Assembly (NCBI RefSeq): GCF_024105635.1
Contig: NZ_WYDQ01000001.1
Coordinates: 3,658,501-3,722,500, forward strand
Reading direction: 5' to 3'
DNA length: 64,000 nt
Source of the DNA: Oceanicola sp. 502str15
GTDB lineage: Bacteria > Pseudomonadota > Alphaproteobacteria > Rhodobacterales > Rhodobacteraceae
The notes beneath the pieces were generated by a model that saw nothing but the letters and a program-made list of their open reading frames with translations, was not told where the DNA came from and searched no databases. Each line of letters opens with the position of its first letter. The stretch's first letter is position 1. The translations under genes and the position numbers were made by a program. Below are positions 1-8,911 of this stretch, piece after piece.

Positions 1-69
1 AGCTCAGTTGGTTAGAGCAGCGGAATCATAATCCGCGTGTCGGGGGTTCAAGTCCCTCCTCCGCTACCA
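1..69 (+). tRNA. tRNA-Met (CAT), 5' end cut by window
   Basis: The sequence begins inside the D-arm (AGCTCAGTTGGTTAGAGCA), followed by an anticodon stem closing a seven-base loop ATCATAA with anticodon CAT, a T-arm containing GGTTCAAGTCC, and an acceptor end with encoded CCA at 67-69. About eight 5' bases lie outside the window. The CAT anticodon could in principle be elongator Met or lysidine-modified Ile; the overall sequence resembles alphaproteobacterial elongator tRNA-Met. Confidence 0.93.
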
Positions 70-602
70 AGCCTTTCCTGACAGTTCGTGATGTGCGCCT
101 AGAGCGCGGTGCGCCGTTTGGGCGTTCACCTGGGAAATCTTGCTCGGGTTTTCCTCTTTTCCGCTTGGGTTTTGCTGACGGGGCGAGGCCTGCATTGCGG
201 CCCAGGGAGTGGGCATCCATGATACTTGGGCCCTGTTTCAAGCTGTGAGGTTATCGTGGCGATCTCTGGAATGGTTCGACCAGCGAGGGCCAAGCGGGTA
301 ATAGCTGTGCCCCATGGATCTGGGGAGGTAAGCCCCTCGATCTCAGTGGCCTTGCTGGCCGTGAGCGGTGACGCAAGGAAGCCCGACACGTTCGACGAGC
401 TGTTTCTGCCTGTGGTGAGGATTGTCACTGCTGCTATAACCTTCGCTTTGAGCACTTCTGGAAGTGGCGTCCTGCCCGGGGTGGACACCGTTCCTCCGGT
501 CTTGCTCTGTGCGAGGTGGATCACGTCGCCGGCAAACGCAGATCAGGTGGCTTGAGACTCATTTTCCCTTGTTGAAGTAAGTTGCGTTCCATCGCGGAGA
601 GG
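70..602. other. Intergenic stretch, no supported gene
   Basis: Open frames here overlap on both strands without a recognisable domain or a good ribosome binding site. I see no RNA gene or repeat. It separates the tRNA from a decayed insertion sequence and is probably degenerate flank. Confidence 0.5.
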
Positions 603-1390
603 GACGATGGAGGGCTCCAAGTTCAGCGAAGAGAAGATAATCGGGGTGCGAAGAGAGCGGGCAGCAGGGGTGTCGACGGTCAATGTCCGCCGGAAGCACA
701 GGGTCGGTGGTGCCGCCTTCTCCGAGGGGAAATCGCGATACGCCGGCCTGGAGGTGTCGCATGTTCGGCGGGCGAGAGCGCTGGTAGAAGACGGGCCTTC
801 GGGATGCGGCGCCCGATGCCGGTGCCCGAGGCTACCGACACATACTGGAGCTTGTATTCCGTCAGTGATGCGCCGACCGACGGGCGGCAGTTCCGGGCCT
901 TGGCGGTGGTTGATGACTGCTGTTGGGAATGCCCGTCCTTGGCGCCGGGTGCGTTGTGCTCCGGTGAGCGGACAGTCGGTGTCTTGATGCAGTTATGGCA
1001 CAATGCGACCATCCTGCGATGATGGTTCCGGACAATGGGACCGAGCTGAAGTCGATGGCCGTGCTCTTGTGGTGCCGACGCTCAGGCGTCGAGTGGCACC
1101 ACATAGTTCCCGAAAGGCACAGGCAGAACTACCTTTTGGAGAGTTTAAACTGACGCTTCCGAGACGAGTTCCTAAAAAGAGACGTTGTTCTTGTCGTTGG
1201 TCGACGTTTGGGGCCATATCATAGTCTGACAGCACGACGCTAACCTCCGCCGGCCCTACTCGGGCCTTGAGAGCATCTCGCCGGCCACGTTCCTTGCCGG
1301 GAAGGGGGTGGCGATCTGTGCTGCGTAGCCCCGGAGGTCAACCTGCGGGTTTTTCTTATAGCTGGAAGAGAACGGAAATCGAGTCACAGT
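603..1390 (+). pseudogene. Decayed IS3-family transposase (orfA and orfB remnants)
   Basis: Three out-of-frame pieces in order resemble an IS3-type transposase. The first, from the ATG at 607, reads MEGSKFSEEKIIGVRRERAAG, close to the OrfA helix-turn-helix start, and continues to a GGLEVS-like segment (here AGLEVSHVRRARALVED). The second (about 830-1010) reads TYWSLYSVSDAPTDGRQF and ALAVVDD, the start of the OrfB integrase core. The third, from 1019, reads MMVPDNGTELKSMAVLLW and VEWHHIVPE with ESLN, the second Asp and the Glu region of the DDE core, then a stop. The C-terminal NLRRPYSGL-like stretch follows near 1240. Frameshifts and stops make it non-functional. The 3' boundary is approximate. 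Confidence 0.8.
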
Positions 1391-1448
1391 CTGCGCCAAG
1401 GCTATTCAAGGTAATTCAGAGGTATCGCATTAAACAATCGTAGTAGTT

Positions 1449-1463
1449 CGGGGGCGGAATCGA
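1449..1463. repeat. Candidate left attachment core (attL)
   Basis: CGGGGGCGGAATCGA matches positions 21580-21594 inside tRNA-Phe exactly. A 190-base gene-free and AT-rich stretch follows (to 1653) with two TACCCC repeats at 1521 and 1533, a layout expected of an integrase arm region. Identity stops on both sides of the 15 bases, so the assignment is tentative. Confidence 0.45.
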
Positions 1464-1653
1464 GTATTTTCTATTAGACATTGATAATGAATGATTTTTA
1501 GTTATTTTGATTCTTCAAATTACCCCGCAAACTACCCCCGATTCCGGCAGTTTTTGTTATCAATACATTACGTGAACAGTTCGATTCCCGATTTTCGCGC
1601 CATCCGGAAAATGCCCGCTGGGGCTGTGGAGGTGAACCCTCTTAACATCCCGC

Positions 1654-2592
1654 TCAGAACCCGTTCTTTAGCACTTCCTCATAGGTCGACCGAATCCCGT
1701 CCTTCAGGCTTCGTATGTTGTTCCATCCAAGCGCATGAAGCCGTGAACTATCCATCAGCTTCCGCGGCGTCCCGTCCGGCTTGCTGTCGTCGAACACCAG
1801 CTCGGCGTCGTAGCCCACCACCTCTGCGATTGTCTCCGCCAGCTCCCGGATCGACACCTCGACACCCGAGCCGACATTGATGTGCTCATAATCGTCGTAG
1901 TTCTGCAGCAGGAACACCAGCGCATCCGCCAAGTCGTCACAGTGAAGAAACTCCCTGAGCGGTTTGCCCGAGCCCCAGACGACAACCTCCTTGTCGCCAC
2001 GCACCTTCGCCTCGTGGAACTTGCGCAGCAGCGCCGGCAGCACGTGGCTCGACTGCAGGTCGTAGTTGTCACCGGGCCCATAAAGGTTGGTCGGCATCGC
2101 CGAGATCCACTTGCGGCCATACTGCTTGCGATGCGCCTGGACGAGCTTGATGCCCGCGATCTTGGCGATCGCGTACCACTCGTTGGTCGACTCAAGCGGC
2201 CCCGTCAGCAGGCTGTCCTCGGGGATCGGCTGCGGCGCCATCTTCGGGTAGATGCAGGACGAGCCGAGGAACAGCAGACGCTCCACGTCGCACTCATGGG
2301 CGGCATGGATAATGTTGGCCTCGATCATCAGGTTCTCATAAAGGAAGTCGACCGGCCGCGTGTCGTTGGCCTGGATGCCGCCCACCTTGGCGGCGGCGAG
2401 GACGATCGCATCTGGGCGGGTCTCGGCCAACCACACGTTGACGGCCCGCTGGTTCACCAAGTCAACCACATCGCGCCCGGCCCGGATCACCTTGCACCCT
2501 TCGGCCTCCAGCCGCCGCGCAACCGCCCCACCGACCATGCCGCGGTGGCCGGCTACCCAGATTCGTGAAGCTGCCAAACCCTGAACTGTCAT
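1654..2592 (-). CDS. fcl: GDP-L-fucose synthase
   Basis: This is the last enzyme of GDP-L-fucose synthesis: an NADPH-dependent 3,5-epimerase and 4-reductase acting on GDP-4-keto-6-deoxy-D-mannose in the cytoplasm. It is an extended SDR with a Rossmann start (VAGHRGMVGGAV), the LGSSCIYP serine motif, the catalytic YAIAK tyrosine and lysine, and family blocks MPTNLYGPGDNYD and REFLHCDDLADA. About 312 residues is the usual length. I place the start at the ATG at 2592 because AGGAGA lies nine bases upstream; a TTG three codons earlier is also open. It pairs functionally with gmd at 11397-12515. Its GC content is like the host, unlike its immediate upstream neighbours. Confidence 0.95.
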   Translation of the reverse strand: MTVQGLAASRIWVAGHRGMVGGAVARRLEAEGCKVIRAGRDVVDLVNQRAVNVWLAETRPDAIVLAAAKVGGIQANDTRPVDFLYENLMIEANIIHAAHECDVERLLFLGSSCIYPKMAPQPIPEDSLLTGPLESTNEWYAIAKIAGIKLVQAHRKQYGRKWISAMPTNLYGPGDNYDLQSSHVLPALLRKFHEAKVRGDKEVVVWGSGKPLREFLHCDDLADALVFLLQNYDDYEHINVGSGVEVSIRELAETIAEVVGYDAELVFDDSKPDGTPRKLMDSSRLHALGWNNIRSLKDGIRSTYEEVLKNGF

Positions 2593-2757
2593 TGCTTGCA
2601 ATCTCCTAAGGCGCGTAATGCGCTGTGCATGGTTGCACTCTCAAGTCATGCTGACCCCGAACGAGCAAAGGACGAGATCGTGTAAAGCCATACGGCAACG
2701 TCTTACTGTTTACGACCCGCTGACAGATTAGCGAACCCTCCGCAATGCGAAAATCCT

Positions 2758-3918
2758 CTAACAACGCGAAAGATCTCGCTTCTTCGGCCATCCGGTAATG
2801 AAAAACACAATTAAGAGTGCCTGAAACGGACTTTGCTCCAAACCCAGTGAAACAGAACACAACACAACCGCAGCAATATCAAACATACCACTCCTCTCGC
2901 GATAGCACTGCCTGGACAGATAGTAAGCGTACACCATTAAACCCAAAAATCCCGTTTGAATGAAAACATTTATGGGAAGTACCGCGGCCCCCATCCGACC
3001 GAGGAGCTCACTAGATATATAAGACAAACCCAAACCAAAGAAGGGTGAGGTCTCAAAAGCAAACCCAATGAAATACAACGGGGCTAGAAATCGAGACTGA
3101 CCGGATCCGGACGAGAGAGGGTCGAAAAGTTTCCCCAAAGCCCCAGTAGGAATGAAATCCGATCCAATCGCGAAGTCAGCCGCAAGAACGCACGCTACAA
3201 CTAGAAATGAAACAGCAAAAGCCCTTACGGCAAGATTCTCGGAACCCAACACCCACCATCTAACCAAAACCAATGCCGATATGGCGAGGCCAATTGCTGA
3301 ACCGCTGGCGAGTGTACTAGACACCAGCCCGAGACAAAGCACCAAATTAGCTATGCCTCCACCCTTTGAGAGATAATAAGCCAGAGCACCAGCGGCAAGC
3401 GCATGCCAAGAAGGCTCCGAGAACAACCCAGATGGCCTTACGTCAAACTGAGATACAATTAAGTCACTCTCAAACCAACCTACAATACCCAGGGACTTAA
3501 GCGATAGGATGCTGAAGAAGTCGAGATAGAAGAAGAGCGTAACAAGTATCGCCGCCACCCTAAGAGCGGCGGGAAAGACAATTGCGACTTCATTCAATGC
3601 ACGAGGACCTAAAGTCAAAGTCAAAAAAAATAGTGAAGTTCCAACGCCAGCCTTCACAACCTCAAATGTAGCAATACCGTTTGGTATTAACAAACTTATC
3701 GCCAAGAGAACAAGAAACCAACCAGCAACTTCGATGCAGTCCTTAAGTGCCGCGCCCACCCTCACTTGCAGAAGAGCCCACAAAACAAAACCGAACCCAG
3801 CCAGAAGGCATATTGGAACTCCAGCAAAAAAGACACTAGCCAAAAAACCCACATATATCGAAACAAAGCCAACGCTAACGGTTAGAGCACTGCGCCTAAC
3901 GATAAACCCTTGTGACAT
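2758..3918 (-). CDS. Wzy-like polysaccharide polymerase (multi-pass membrane)
   Basis: A 386-residue protein made almost entirely of hydrophobic segments, about ten to twelve predicted membrane spans from the N-terminus (VGFVSIYVGFLASVFF) to near residue 375, with a longer periplasmic-type loop in the second half (residues about 245-270). This topology and its position between a flippase and sugar-nucleotide genes fit a Wzy O-antigen or exopolysaccharide repeat-unit polymerase; such proteins share little sequence, so the call rests on topology and context. An O-antigen ligase-like protein is the alternative. The gene is AT-richer than the chromosome, suggesting transfer. The region 2593-2757 between it and fcl has no gene. 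Confidence 0.65.
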   Translation of the reverse strand: MSQGFIVRRSALTVSVGFVSIYVGFLASVFFAGVPICLLAGFGFVLWALLQVRVGAALKDCIEVAGWFLVLLAISLLIPNGIATFEVVKAGVGTSLFFLTLTLGPRALNEVAIVFPAALRVAAILVTLFFYLDFFSILSLKSLGIVGWFESDLIVSQFDVRPSGLFSEPSWHALAAGALAYYLSKGGGIANLVLCLGLVSSTLASGSAIGLAISALVLVRWWVLGSENLAVRAFAVSFLVVACVLAADFAIGSDFIPTGALGKLFDPLSSGSGQSRFLAPLYFIGFAFETSPFFGLGLSYISSELLGRMGAAVLPINVFIQTGFLGLMVYAYYLSRQCYRERSGMFDIAAVVLCSVSLGLEQSPFQALLIVFFITGWPKKRDLSRC

Positions 3919-3936
3919 TACCTACCCCCGCACCAA

Positions 3937-5163
3937 TCACTTAGCGACACTGACAGCACACCGACGCAAGCCCAAGCCGGAAACTAGTACGACAGCGCTA
4001 CAAAGCACAATAAGCACCACCCAAGAAACGTTTAGTACCCCCTGAATACCTATCACGAAGACCCACACTGAGAGAACTGCCGCCAAGTCATAGCAAACGA
4101 CCATTACCTTTTTCATAGCAATCAATGCATTCTGATATAGAGACCTATAGGACCAAAATGCGAAGACAGCACCGATGGACACAGCCCTTAACGAAATCGG
4201 CTCCTTAACTGCATCGGCCCAGAAAACGATCCCAAGAGAAACAAGAGCCAAGGTCACTCCGCCCAGCGTCCAATAGGACAAGTCGATCCGCGCGGAAATA
4301 TCCCTAACTAAAACTGCCTTAGATGCAACGGCACGAAATAAAATTATGTTAACAGTCTGTATGATAACTTGAAATCTATCAAAAATAGACCAGCAAACGG
4401 CCAAATCTGCGGCGCTGATGTAAGTTGAGCTCTGCAGTATAAAAAATAAAACTCTGTAAACCGACGAGTATAACACCCCTGAAACCCAAGATGGCCCAAG
4501 AAATCGGCGCAACAACGGAATGCTTGGAATAAGGTCTGACTTGCGCGCCAACCGACACTGCCTACCTTCTCCGTCGGTTACTCTAAAAAGAAAGTAGATA
4601 TAAAGCATTGCCTTAAGTGCCCAAATTGCCGACATCGAAGCGTTCAGATAAAACGACTGCTTCACCAATTCCTCAAAAAGCACTACCGACAGAAAGAACA
4701 AAAAGGCAAAGAATATCTCGATTGCCGCAAATGCACCATAACGCCCCATGCCGAGCGCCAAACCTGCGACGGTAGTTGATAAGCTAAATGACACGACAAA
4801 GAGGGCAAGCCACATTAAAGGGGTGCCAGCAACACCCCAAAATGCCGAGAAAACATAGCAGAAACAGGTGGCTAACAGTACACTAGCCGGCAACCAAGCA
4901 ACCAGTTGCAGCAGAGACCACCGCGCCAAGACCCTAGACCTACTCCCATAGTACATAAGAATTGAATGAAAGCCCAAGGATGAAAGGCCGGAAACCAGAT
5001 AGCAAATGTTCTGCACTACGACAAAATCTGACAAAACTTCTTTTCCACCCCGGCTGAGGATTAACGTAATCGTAGCGAAATAAATGCAGCTCACCATCGC
5101 CACCCTCAACACAAGAACGGCAGCTTTGGAACCAAGCGCAAACGGTGTTCCGAGTTCTTTCAA
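3937..5163 (-). CDS. Wzx-like polysaccharide flippase (MOP superfamily)
   Basis: A 408-residue integral membrane protein with about twelve hydrophobic segments. It starts with a short cytoplasmic end and a first span containing LRVAMVSCIYFATITLIL followed by VVQNICYLVSGLSSLGF, typical of RfbX/Wzx-type lipid-linked oligosaccharide flippases. The probable role is moving undecaprenyl-PP-linked repeat units to the periplasmic face for polymerisation by the neighbouring Wzy-like protein. The start is a TTG at 5163 that overlaps the TGA of the upstream glycosyltransferase (TTGA), implying translational coupling. It is AT-rich relative to the chromosome. A flippase of another class cannot be excluded. 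Confidence 0.7.
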   Translation of the reverse strand: MKELGTPFALGSKAAVLVLRVAMVSCIYFATITLILSRGGKEVLSDFVVVQNICYLVSGLSSLGFHSILMYYGSRSRVLARWSLLQLVAWLPASVLLATCFCYVFSAFWGVAGTPLMWLALFVVSFSLSTTVAGLALGMGRYGAFAAIEIFFAFLFFLSVVLFEELVKQSFYLNASMSAIWALKAMLYIYFLFRVTDGEGRQCRLARKSDLIPSIPLLRRFLGPSWVSGVLYSSVYRVLFFILQSSTYISAADLAVCWSIFDRFQVIIQTVNIILFRAVASKAVLVRDISARIDLSYWTLGGVTLALVSLGIVFWADAVKEPISLRAVSIGAVFAFWSYRSLYQNALIAMKKVMVVCYDLAAVLSVWVFVIGIQGVLNVSWVVLIVLCSAVVLVSGLGLRRCAVSVAK

Positions 5164-6341
5164 GGACAGTCACCTTTGCTCTGAACAAGTCGAGAATACT
5201 GCCACTCCAGAGTGTCGATCCGCGCATCCCAGCTGAGCCAAGCAGGTGGTTCATCTAGCCGCAGGCGGTTGGGCATTTTAGTCGACGTCAGTGTATCATG
5301 AATAATGTCGGCGAGGTCCACGTCCGCTCGATACCTCTCCTCCGGAACATCGAACATCTCTTCCGACCCAAAAAGTGTTACTCCAGGTCGACCTCCAACG
5401 ATCTCTTCGGAAAAGGACGTGCGGGGCACGAGAATGCATGATCCTGATCCTAGCGCTTCCCAGTAGGAAACAGTAAAGGTAGTGAAGATACAGCAGTCAG
5501 CTGCATTGAAAATGGCATTCAACTCTTCTGGTTTCTTTGGCCCAAGAAGAACCACGTTTTCACTTCGAGAAAGAAGCTTAGCTGCATTCTTGGAGACTGG
5601 ACCAGCAATGAACAATCGCGCTCCGATGTGCCTTAGCCCACGGGCAACCTGATGAAATCGTTTTTCAACTTCGATACGTCCAGTGGCAATCCAAGCCACT
5701 TCATCGTGCCGCACTCCCAACTCCTTTCGAGTGACCTTCCGCAATTCGGGGTCTGGTTTAAACTGTTGAGCATCAACGCCGAGTGGGGCCAATGAGAACT
5801 CGACATCTTCGCGGCCAGTTACCGACAGGAAGTAGTCCCGGTTCGCGAAAACAGTGTGACGTACTATCGCTGGCGCGGAGGCACCATATTTTATGAATGC
5901 CCTCCGAACAATGTTGTCCAGCCGGTGTAATGGGGTAGCGCATCTATCGCCACGCTGTTCATGATCATATACAACAGGCTTCCCTAGATCCGATGCACGC
6001 TTTGCGGCTAACGCGGTAATACCCTGCCTAAAGTCTAGTACGTGTACTACATCGGCCCATGAGAAATCATTGTCGCTTAACCGAAACAGAACAAGATCGC
6101 CCAATCTCATATACGGCTTGCGCCTAATGATCTTCAAGTTCGGAATAGCTTCATACTCGTTTTCTCGGAGAGTTGGGTCACTTGCAGGGATGCGCGCCCT
6201 GTTCCACCTCCATCGCATAGGCGCGTTGGACGTTAGTACACGAACGTGATGCCCACGTCCTGCAAGACGACGAGAGAATTGGTTCTCACGGAAGCTGGAC
6301 ATCGATGTGTCGAAGAAGCCGCAAACCAAGAGTATTTTCAT
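5160..6341 (-). CDS. Glycosyltransferase, GT4-like (GT-B fold)
   Basis: A 393-residue cytoplasmic or membrane-associated sugar transferase. The N-terminus MKILLVCGFFDTSMSSFREN followed by FSRRLAGRGHHVRVLTSNAP is the acceptor-domain start of GT4 enzymes; the C-terminal donor domain has ATGRIEVEKRFHQVARGL, a VVLLGPKKPEEL segment and FTVSYWEALGSG, which stands at the E-x7-E position. It presumably adds one sugar to the lipid-linked repeat unit made by this cluster; donor and acceptor cannot be told from sequence. It is the first gene of a minus-strand group with wzx and wzy downstream, and the IS3 element lies just upstream of its start, so its native promoter may have been displaced. Confidence 0.8.
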   Translation of the reverse strand: MKILLVCGFFDTSMSSFRENQFSRRLAGRGHHVRVLTSNAPMRWRWNRARIPASDPTLRENEYEAIPNLKIIRRKPYMRLGDLVLFRLSDNDFSWADVVHVLDFRQGITALAAKRASDLGKPVVYDHEQRGDRCATPLHRLDNIVRRAFIKYGASAPAIVRHTVFANRDYFLSVTGREDVEFSLAPLGVDAQQFKPDPELRKVTRKELGVRHDEVAWIATGRIEVEKRFHQVARGLRHIGARLFIAGPVSKNAAKLLSRSENVVLLGPKKPEELNAIFNAADCCIFTTFTVSYWEALGSGSCILVPRTSFSEEIVGGRPGVTLFGSEEMFDVPEERYRADVDLADIIHDTLTSTKMPNRLRLDEPPAWLSWDARIDTLEWQYSRLVQSKGDCP

Positions 6342-6465
6342 TTCGCCACCGCCCCGAACATACGTCCGTCAGATCTAGCCGGGAATTCGGCAGAGTTAAA
6401 GCGTTCAAGGGTATGATGTGCTACTCAACGCGCCCTCGGCCGCTGTAAGAGTTTCCGCCCTTCGA

Positions 6466-7306
6466 TCAGGTGCACGGGCTGGTGTCGTGCGCTGATTTCA
6501 TCAGCTCCGCCGGGACCTTGTGCCCGATGGCGCTGTGCGGCCGTTCCTCATTGTAATCTCTCCGCCAAGCCTCCAACTTTTCCGCCGCATCTTCATGGCT
6601 CATGAACCAATGGCAGTTCAGGCATTCTGCCCGGAATCGTCCATTGAACGCCTCGATGAAGGCGTTGTCCGTCGGTTTGCCTGGCCGAGAGAAGTCGAGG
6701 GTCACGCCGCGCTGGTAGGCCCAGAGTTCCATATCGCGGGAGATGAACTCGCTGCCCTGATCGACCCGGATCGTGACCGGATAGCCGATACGACGGCACA
6801 CCTGGTCGAGCGTGGCCACCACGTCTTCGCCACGGTAGCTGAACCGCGCATCGAGCACCGGCACGTAGCGGGAGAAGGTGTCGACAACCGTCAGAACCCT
6901 GATCTTCCGCCCCGTTGCGAGTTGGTCATGCACGAAGTCCATGGCCCAGACGTCGTTCGGCCCGATCCTCCCGAAGCTTCGCCGTCACCCGGCGTTTCTG
7001 CGTCTTGTTCCTGAGCCGCATGCCCAACTCCTTGTAAATGCGATAGGTCCTCTTGGCACTGATCTCCCAGCCCTCGCGCTTCAGTAGCACGTGCACACGC
7101 CGATATCCGAACCGGACACGGGTCTGGCAAATCTCCCTGATCCGCTGTTCCGACGCGGCTTGGCCGGGCCGACGAGACTTGTAGCGGTAGGTTCTGGGAT
7201 CGAACCGGATCACCGCACAGGCCCGGCGGATCGACACCTGCCAATCCGCCCGCATCTCATCGACCAGCGTCCTCATCCGGGCAGGCCTCAGAGCTTTCGC
7301 TTGATG
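6466..7306 (-). pseudogene. IS3 transposase orfB, frameshifted
   Basis: The first part (about 7306 down to 6985) encodes MRTLVDEMRADWQVSIRRAC, a FGYRRVHVLLKREGW block and KRTYRIYKELGMRLRNK, the usual OrfB HTH_21 region. The rest of the rve integrase core lies in another frame from 6942: MDFVHDQLATGRKIRVLTVV, IRVDQGSEFISRDMELWAYQ, TDNAFIEAFNGRFR and YNEERPHSAIG. The join falls near 6965-6975, where an uninterrupted family member would continue into PNDVWAMDF; a frameshift and short deletion break it. All catalytic Asp/Asp/Glu codons remain but no full-length protein can be made without recoding. Confidence 0.85.
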
Positions 7307-7554
7307 ACGTCCTGCAGCATCTCCTTGTCGAGCGACAGGTCCGCGACAATCTTCTTCGGCCGCGCATTCTCGTGCTCCAGCTCGCGAAGCCGCTTCATCT
7401 CCGACGGAATGAGCGCCGCATACTTCTTCTTCCAATTGAAGAAAGTCGCAGAGCTGATGCCCGCCCTCCTGCAGACTTCCGCGACAGGCGTCCCGTACCC
7501 CGCCCGCTTGATGATGACCGCCGTCTGCGGGTCCGTGAACTTCGATGCTTTCAT
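7288..7554 (-). CDS. IS3 transposase orfA
   Basis: An 88-residue helix-turn-helix and leucine-zipper protein, the DNA-binding subunit of IS3 transposase: MKASKFTDPQTAVIIKRAG, AEVCRRAGISSATFFNWKKK and a C-terminal IVADLSLDKEMLQDVI block. Length and motifs match complete OrfA proteins of the IS407 group. The end overlaps the start of orfB in another frame, the arrangement used for programmed -1 frameshifting. OrfA itself appears intact even though orfB is broken. Confidence 0.9.
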   Translation of the reverse strand: MKASKFTDPQTAVIIKRAGYGTPVAEVCRRAGISSATFFNWKKKYAALIPSEMKRLRELEHENARPKKIVADLSLDKEMLQDVIKRKL

Positions 7555-7776
7555 GCGTTTCCGCTCCGCTCCCAGCCAAGGATTCGATGCGGAAAAATCT
7601 AACCAAAATCGAAGGCGTTTTAGGGGATCACATCACGGCCATATCGCCCCGCCGCGCAAGTTGCATCGGGACCTAAGCCGCTATAATGATCACGGGTGGG
7701 TGGACGGTCCGAGGAAACTTCAATCGAAGACCCAGCTCACCGATGCGAAGCGAAGGAATAGGCTGAGGACACAGTT

Positions 7777-8850
7777 GTGACCAAGATCATGTGGGTCGGA
7801 GGCAGCACTGCAGCGGGTGCGGCCGGTGGTGAGAGCGTAGTTGATCGACGACTCTTAGCCGAGCTCCGTAACTATGATATTACTATCCAAGCCTTCAACC
7901 CTCCTCCGGTGGGCGGCCTCAGGAAATCACTAAATTTATTATCCGGAAAGCCCCTTTACCGCGCTACATTCTACTCCAGTAAGCTGGTACAGTTATTTCA
8001 AAGAGAAATAGAGCGGACGCGTCCAGACATCGTGCTGATCTCTTGGGAACCCTTCGACTTCCTAGCAGAACATACGAAACTACCTAAGATTCTCCTAGCC
8101 CATAACGTCACCAGTGATTCACTGCTGCAAATATTTCCATCCTCTCGAGTATCCCAATGCTTCGCTCACCTTCATCGAAAGTGGGAGTCTCGTATTTACG
8201 GCCGCGACGATATTTTGGCAGTGCTCTGCCTTTCAGAAAGAGATGAAACCTTAATAAAAGAAATCTCTCCACATTCCGCAACTAGAACAATCTTACCTGG
8301 CTCGCCCCAATCCCTCGAGGCAACTGACGGCGTGGTGATCCGGGAAGTATTGGTATCCGGAACGTATGAATGGTATCCCAAAAGGCGGGACTTGAAACGT
8401 TTCCTTGAAGAGTTGCGTGCACTAGGTGGCAGCAGCATTCCGCTACTTTGGGATCACCCTCCTCCTTTGGAACTAAAGCATCTTGTCGCGCCAATTCTCG
8501 ATGTTCCTGTCGCATCGAGAACCAACGCAGGGATTAGGGTGGGCCTGGTGCCCGATAGATTTACTGCTGGGTTCAAGTTAAAGGTTTCCCATTACATCGC
8601 CTCAAATTGCGTCGTTGCCTCCTACTGCGATGTTTCCCACGATTTCCTGTCAATAAAAGACCACGAGATATTTATTCGTAGGATTTACAGCGCTAATCAG
8701 ATTTTGGAAATATTCTCAGATCTTGAGGCAATGGACCACAACGAACTAGGATCAAGGTTTAAAGACTTCCAGGACGCATGCGCCGAGAAGTTTCAGTGGC
8801 GGCGGGGAGCTGAAGTGATCACAGACATAGTGAATTGTCTAAGGATCTGA
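7777..8850 (+). CDS. Glycosyltransferase, GT-B fold, family uncertain
   Basis: A 357-residue protein with a GT-B-like layout: N-terminal segment KIMWVGGSTAAGAAGGES, a mid-chain KILLAHNVTSD, then a C-terminal half with VLVSGTYEWYPKRRDLKRF, a common start of the donor domain in these enzymes, and LVPDRFTAGFKLKVSHYIA near the nucleotide-binding site. It is likely a polysaccharide repeat-unit transferase. It is the only plus-strand gene in the cluster. The GTG start at 7777 overlaps the TGA of an upstream frame that runs into the IS element, so a coupled upstream gene may have been lost; an in-frame ATG at 7789 is an alternative start. AT-rich, suggesting acquisition. Confidence 0.65.
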   Translation: MTKIMWVGGSTAAGAAGGESVVDRRLLAELRNYDITIQAFNPPPVGGLRKSLNLLSGKPLYRATFYSSKLVQLFQREIERTRPDIVLISWEPFDFLAEHTKLPKILLAHNVTSDSLLQIFPSSRVSQCFAHLHRKWESRIYGRDDILAVLCLSERDETLIKEISPHSATRTILPGSPQSLEATDGVVIREVLVSGTYEWYPKRRDLKRFLEELRALGGSSIPLLWDHPPPLELKHLVAPILDVPVASRTNAGIRVGLVPDRFTAGFKLKVSHYIASNCVVASYCDVSHDFLSIKDHEIFIRRIYSANQILEIFSDLEAMDHNELGSRFKDFQDACAEKFQWRRGAEVITDIVNCLRI

Positions 8851-8911
8851 TTGGCTGACGATATCCGAGGCAGATTGAGAAAACACAAGCTAACCGTCGT
8901 TCTCACATTAC

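Larger units (their letters stand above)
6444..7630 (-). mobile_element. IS3-family insertion sequence (IS407-like), probably inactive
   Basis: About 1.19 kb holding orfA and a frameshifted orfB on the minus strand. Imperfect terminal inverted repeats are visible: the left end begins TGTAAGAGTTTCCGCCC and the right end, read inwards, begins TGATCCCCTAAAACGCC; both continue with TTCGAT. No convincing target duplication flanks these ends. The element separates two divergent polysaccharide glycosyltransferase genes and disrupts the cluster. Confidence 0.8.

Noticed and set aside
1560..1610. TTCGATTCCC-containing stretch resembling a tRNA T-loop and 3' end
   Set aside because: The bases flanking the loop do not pair as a T-stem and no anticodon or D-arm lies upstream, so it is not a tRNA; at most a relic.
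2606..2860. 84-codon minus-strand frame between wzy-like gene and fcl
   Set aside because: It overlaps the end of the wzy-like gene in another frame and shows no domain or start signal.
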